The position numbers and the translations under genes were made by a program. A stretch of 64,000 bases of DNA. Source: Bradyrhizobium viridifuturi. GTDB taxonomy: Bacteria; Pseudomonadota; Alphaproteobacteria; Rhizobiales; Xanthobacteraceae. The notes below the pieces were generated by a model. It saw nothing but the letters and a program-made list of their open reading frames with translations, was not told where the DNA came from and ran no database searches. Shown piece after piece: positions 61,076-64,000 of this stretch (position 1 is its first letter; each line of letters opens with the position of its first letter). The stretch is from assembly GCF_001238275.1 (NCBI RefSeq), contig NZ_LGTB01000017.1, positions 97,592-161,591 of the forward strand. Reading direction: 5' to 3'.

Positions 61076-61915
61076 ATGGTGAGCACAGCGGTCGCACGAC
61101 GCAGTACGCTGCCGGGGTTCGGTCTCACCATGGGACTGACCCTGACATGGCTCTCCGTCATCATCCTGATCCCGCTGGGCGCGCTGTTCCTCAAGACATC
61201 AGAGCTCAGCCTCGATCAGTTCTGGAACATCGTCACCAGCCGCCGCACCCTGAATGCGCTGAAGATTTCGTTCGGGCTGTCGTTTGCGGCCGCCTGCGTA
61301 AATCTGGTGATGGGCACCATCATCGTCTGGGCGCTGGTGCGCTACCGCTTTCCGGGCCGGCGGCTGTTCGACGCCATCGTCGATATTCCCTTTGCTTTGC
61401 CGACGGCGGTCGCCGGCGTCGCGTTGACGCAGCTGTTCGCCCAGAAAGGCTGGCTCGGCGCGCCGCTCGCCGAACTCGGCATCAAGGTCGCGTTCACGCC
61501 GATCGGCATCTTCATCGCGATGGTCTTCATCGGCATTCCCTTCGTGGTGCGGACGGTGCAGCCGGTGCTGATCGATCTTGATCCCGAGATCGAGGAGGCG
61601 GCCGCGAGCCTTGGCGCCAATCGCTGGCACACCGTGTTTCGCGTCATCCTGCCGAGCCTGATCCCGGCACTGCTCACCGGCTTTGCGCTCGCCTTCGCCC
61701 GCGCCATCGGTGAATACGGCTCGGTGATCTTCATCGCCGGCAACCTGCCCAATGTCTCCGAGATCGCGCCGCTGCTGATCGTGATCCGGCTGTCCGAATT
61801 CCGCTACGCCGATGCCACCGCGATCGCGGTCGTGATGCTGGTGGCCTCGTTCCTGATCATCTTCCTGATCAACCGGCTGCAGCGCTGGGCGCAGGCCCGC
61901 ATTCCCGTGCATTGA
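61076..61915 (+). CDS. cysT: Sulfate ABC transporter permease CysT
   Basis: 279 residues, six membrane segments. The permease EAA loop is EEAAASLGANRWHTVFRVILP. It pairs with CysW as the membrane channel for sulfate or thiosulfate. It follows sbp by 13 bases with a G-rich ribosome site and ends eight bases before cysW. Confidence 0.95.
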   Translation: MVSTAVARRSTLPGFGLTMGLTLTWLSVIILIPLGALFLKTSELSLDQFWNIVTSRRTLNALKISFGLSFAAACVNLVMGTIIVWALVRYRFPGRRLFDAIVDIPFALPTAVAGVALTQLFAQKGWLGAPLAELGIKVAFTPIGIFIAMVFIGIPFVVRTVQPVLIDLDPEIEEAAASLGANRWHTVFRVILPSLIPALLTGFALAFARAIGEYGSVIFIAGNLPNVSEIAPLLIVIRLSEFRYADATAIAVVMLVASFLIIFLINRLQRWAQARIPVH

Positions 61916-61923
61916 GGTCCGAG

Positions 61924-62886
61924 ATGTCGATGCAGACGGGATTGGCGACCTCGACCACGCAGCTGCGGAGCTACGCGCCCGCGACCGATGTCAGCGTGGC
62001 AGCGCCGGCGCCGCGACTCGAGATCGTGCGCGCCGAGCCGGTCGCCGCGCGGCAAAACCCGCGCACCGAGCCGGGTCCGATCCGCCTCATCATCATCGCG
62101 CTGGCGATCACCTTCCTCAGCGTGTTCGTCGTGCTGCCGCTCGTCGTCGTGTTCGCCTCGGCGTTCTCGAAAGGCGTCGTCGCCTATTTCGCGGCGCTGG
62201 CGGAGCCCGAGGCGCTCGCCGCGATCAAGCTGACGCTCCTGATCGCCGCGATCTCGGTCACGCTCAACCTGGTGTTCGGCGTGGTCGCGGCCTGGGCGAT
62301 CTCGAAGTTCGAGTTCGCCGGCAAGACCTTCCTGATCACGCTGATCGACCTGCCATTCTCGGTCTCGCCCGTGATCTCGGGCCTGGTCTTCGTGCTGCTG
62401 TTCGGCGCGCAGGGCTATTTCGGGTCATGGCTGCAGGCGCACAACGTCCACATCCTGTTCGCGGTGCCCGGCATCGCGCTGGCGACCATCTTCGTCACCT
62501 TTCCCTTCGTGGCGCGCGCGCTGATCCCGCTGATGCAGGAGCAAGGCACCCAGGAGGAAGAGGCCGCGATCTCGCTCGGCGCCTCCGGCCTGCAGACCTT
62601 CTTCCGCGTCACCCTGCCCAATATCAAATGGGGCCTGCTCTACGGCGTCCTGCTCTGCAATGCGCGCGCGATGGGTGAGTTCGGCGCGGTGTCGGTGGTG
62701 TCAGGCCACATCCGCGGCGAGACCAACACGATGCCGCTGCTGGTCGAGATTCTTTACAACGAATACCAGTTCGTCGCGTCGTTCGCGATCGCATCGCTGC
62801 TCGCGATGCTGGCGCTGATCACGCTGGTGGCGAAGACCGTGCTCGAGCGGCGGCTCGACGAGGCAGAGGTGCCCGATGGCGATTGA
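61924..62886 (+). CDS. cysW: Sulfate ABC transporter permease CysW
   Basis: 320 residues with about six membrane helices after a 55-residue cytoplasmic N-terminal part. EAA loop: EEEAAISLGASGLQTFFRVTLP; MGEFGAVSVVSGHIRGETNT is typical CysW. The ATG gives MSMQTGLATSTT with GAGG upstream; a TTG four codons up overlaps cysT. Its end overlaps cysA by 11 bases. Confidence 0.94.
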   Translation: MSMQTGLATSTTQLRSYAPATDVSVAAPAPRLEIVRAEPVAARQNPRTEPGPIRLIIIALAITFLSVFVVLPLVVVFASAFSKGVVAYFAALAEPEALAAIKLTLLIAAISVTLNLVFGVVAAWAISKFEFAGKTFLITLIDLPFSVSPVISGLVFVLLFGAQGYFGSWLQAHNVHILFAVPGIALATIFVTFPFVARALIPLMQEQGTQEEEAAISLGASGLQTFFRVTLPNIKWGLLYGVLLCNARAMGEFGAVSVVSGHIRGETNTMPLLVEILYNEYQFVASFAIASLLAMLALITLVAKTVLERRLDEAEVPDGD

Positions 62887-63925
62887 AGTCAGGAATATCG
62901 TGAAGAAGTTCGGCAGCTTTGCCGCGCTCGACAATGTCGATCTCAAGGTCGCCGACGGCGAGCTCTTGGCGCTGCTCGGGCCCTCCGGCTCCGGCAAGAC
63001 GACGCTGCTGCGGATCATCGCGGGTCTCGACTGGCCCGACTCGGGCGAGGTCGCGATCGACGGCGAGAATGCGCTGTCGCGCGGCGCCAGCGAGCGCCAG
63101 GTCGGCTTCGTGTTCCAGCACTACGCGCTGTTCCGCCACATGACGGTGTTCGAGAACGTCGCCTTCGGCCTGCGCGTGCAGCCACGCGCGATCCGCAAGG
63201 ACGAGGCGACGATCCGCGCCCGTGTCAAGAATTTGCTCGATCTGGTGCAGCTCGACTGGCTCGCCAACCGCTATCCGAGCCAGCTGTCCGGCGGCCAGCG
63301 GCAGCGTATCGCGCTGGCGCGCGCGCTCGCGATCGAGCCGCGCATCCTGCTGCTCGACGAGCCGTTCGGCGCGCTCGATGCCAAGGTGCGCAAGGAGCTC
63401 AGGCAATGGTTGCGCTCGCTGCACAACGAGATCCACGTCACCTCGATCTTCGTCACCCACGACCAGGAGGAGGCGCTCGAGGTCGCCAACCGCGTCGTGG
63501 TGATGGACAAGGGCAGGATCGAGCAGATCGGTTCGCCCGGCGAGGTCTATGACAATCCGGCGACCGCGTTCGTGCACGGCTTCATCGGCGAATCCATCGT
63601 GCTCCCGGTCGATGTGGCGGGCGATGCGGTGCGGCTCGACGGCCGTCCCCTCAACATTCCGGCGCAGGGCGCGGCGTCCGGCGCGGCCAAGCTGTTCGTC
63701 CGCCGCCACGACATGGCGGTCGGCCCAGCGGGAGCCGGCGCCCTGGAAGGCGCCATCCGGCATGTCCGTTCGTTCGGCCCGATCCAGCGCGCCGAGGTCG
63801 CCTTGTCGGGAAGCGAAGGCCGGACCGTGATCGAGATCGACGCCCCGCGCGACCGCGAATTGCAGGCCGGCGAAATCGTCTCGCTGCAACCCCGCCGCTA
63901 CCGGATCTTCGCCGCGCAAGAGTAG
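62876..63925 (+). CDS. cysA: Sulfate ABC transporter ATP-binding protein CysA
   Basis: 349 residues. Walker A GPSGSGKTT, signature LSGGQRQRIALARAL, Walker B ILLLDEPFGALD, H-loop VTHDQ. The last about 110 residues are the TOBE-like regulatory domain of the CysA/MalK type. It drives sulfate import. It starts inside the end of cysW, and the repeat at the window edge follows 18 bases after it. Confidence 0.95.
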   Translation: MAIEVRNIVKKFGSFAALDNVDLKVADGELLALLGPSGSGKTTLLRIIAGLDWPDSGEVAIDGENALSRGASERQVGFVFQHYALFRHMTVFENVAFGLRVQPRAIRKDEATIRARVKNLLDLVQLDWLANRYPSQLSGGQRQRIALARALAIEPRILLLDEPFGALDAKVRKELRQWLRSLHNEIHVTSIFVTHDQEEALEVANRVVVMDKGRIEQIGSPGEVYDNPATAFVHGFIGESIVLPVDVAGDAVRLDGRPLNIPAQGAASGAAKLFVRRHDMAVGPAGAGALEGAIRHVRSFGPIQRAEVALSGSEGRTVIEIDAPRDRELQAGEIVSLQPRRYRIFAAQE

Positions 63926-63943
63926 GGCTGACCGCCGCATCAA

Positions 63944-64000
63944 ACCTCCCCTCCAAGAAGGGGAGGGTCGCCTTGCTCGTGAGAGCAAAGCGGGTGGGGA
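63944..64000. repeat. Palindromic GC-rich repeat, cut by the window end
   Basis: CCTCCCCTCC-AAGAA-GGGGAGGG followed by a CTTGCTC/GAGCAAAG arm and GGGTGGGGA. It is related in type to the repeats around the DUF559 gene (15148-15730) but differs in its inner loop. It continues past the window. Confidence 0.6.

Overview
The window reads as one high-GC alphaproteobacterial chromosome segment, most probably Bradyrhizobium or a close Nitrobacteraceae relative. Supporting points are the PhyR-NepR-EcfG general stress response (GSR) locus, the urt-ure gene order, the CysNC fusion, Tad-type pseudopilin genes and several families of palindromic intergenic repeats. I see no rRNA, tRNA, CRISPR array, IS element or prophage.

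Layout. 0-5 kb: end of a sterol desaturase-like gene, a GT-C-like membrane protein, a PAP2 phosphatase and three pilus-related genes. 5-7.4 kb (minus strand): an RNA-handling group of cspA, infA with an Arg/Gly-rich tail, and a DEAD-box helicase. 7.4-21 kb: urea uptake (urtABCDE, behind a canonical sigma-54 promoter) followed by urease genes ureD-A-B-C-E-F-G. A DUF559 endonuclease-like gene, an HD-type alarmone hydrolase-like gene and two ABM monooxygenase-like genes sit inside this run. 21-29 kb: an HWE-type sensor kinase with a changed N-box, a di-heme peroxidase, a multi-pass membrane protein, a cupredoxin and a GGDEF-EAL protein. 29-35.5 kb: ecfG and nepR divergent from phyR, then a very large hybrid kinase. 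35.5-38.5 kb: a P450 and TetR pair sharing a palindromic operator, and an EamA exporter. 38.5-49.6 kb: many small genes, including a fluoride riboswitch with crcB. 49.6-64 kb: malate synthase G and a complete assimilatory sulfate system (cysD-cysNC, cysG-DUF2849-cysI-DUF934-cysH, sbp-cysT-cysW-cysA).

Main result. The motif GGAAC-N16/17-CGTT, the known sigma-EcfG promoter consensus, occurs exactly six times between 39.1 and 49.4 kb. Every copy lies just upstream of, and oriented towards, a small or envelope-related gene: a 46-aa membrane peptide, a ribbon-helix-helix-like protein, a 58-aa peptide, DUF883 plus a holin-like protein, an AI-2E permease, an L,D-transpeptidase and a 51-aa membrane peptide. 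One-mismatch versions precede a few more genes and phyR, nepR and the hybrid kinase. This looks like a compact GSR regulon close to its own regulators.

Quality. Seven otherwise normal genes, including urtB, are each split by what looks like one missing base. The uniform type suggests sequence or assembly error more than real gene decay, so I give their full-length spans.
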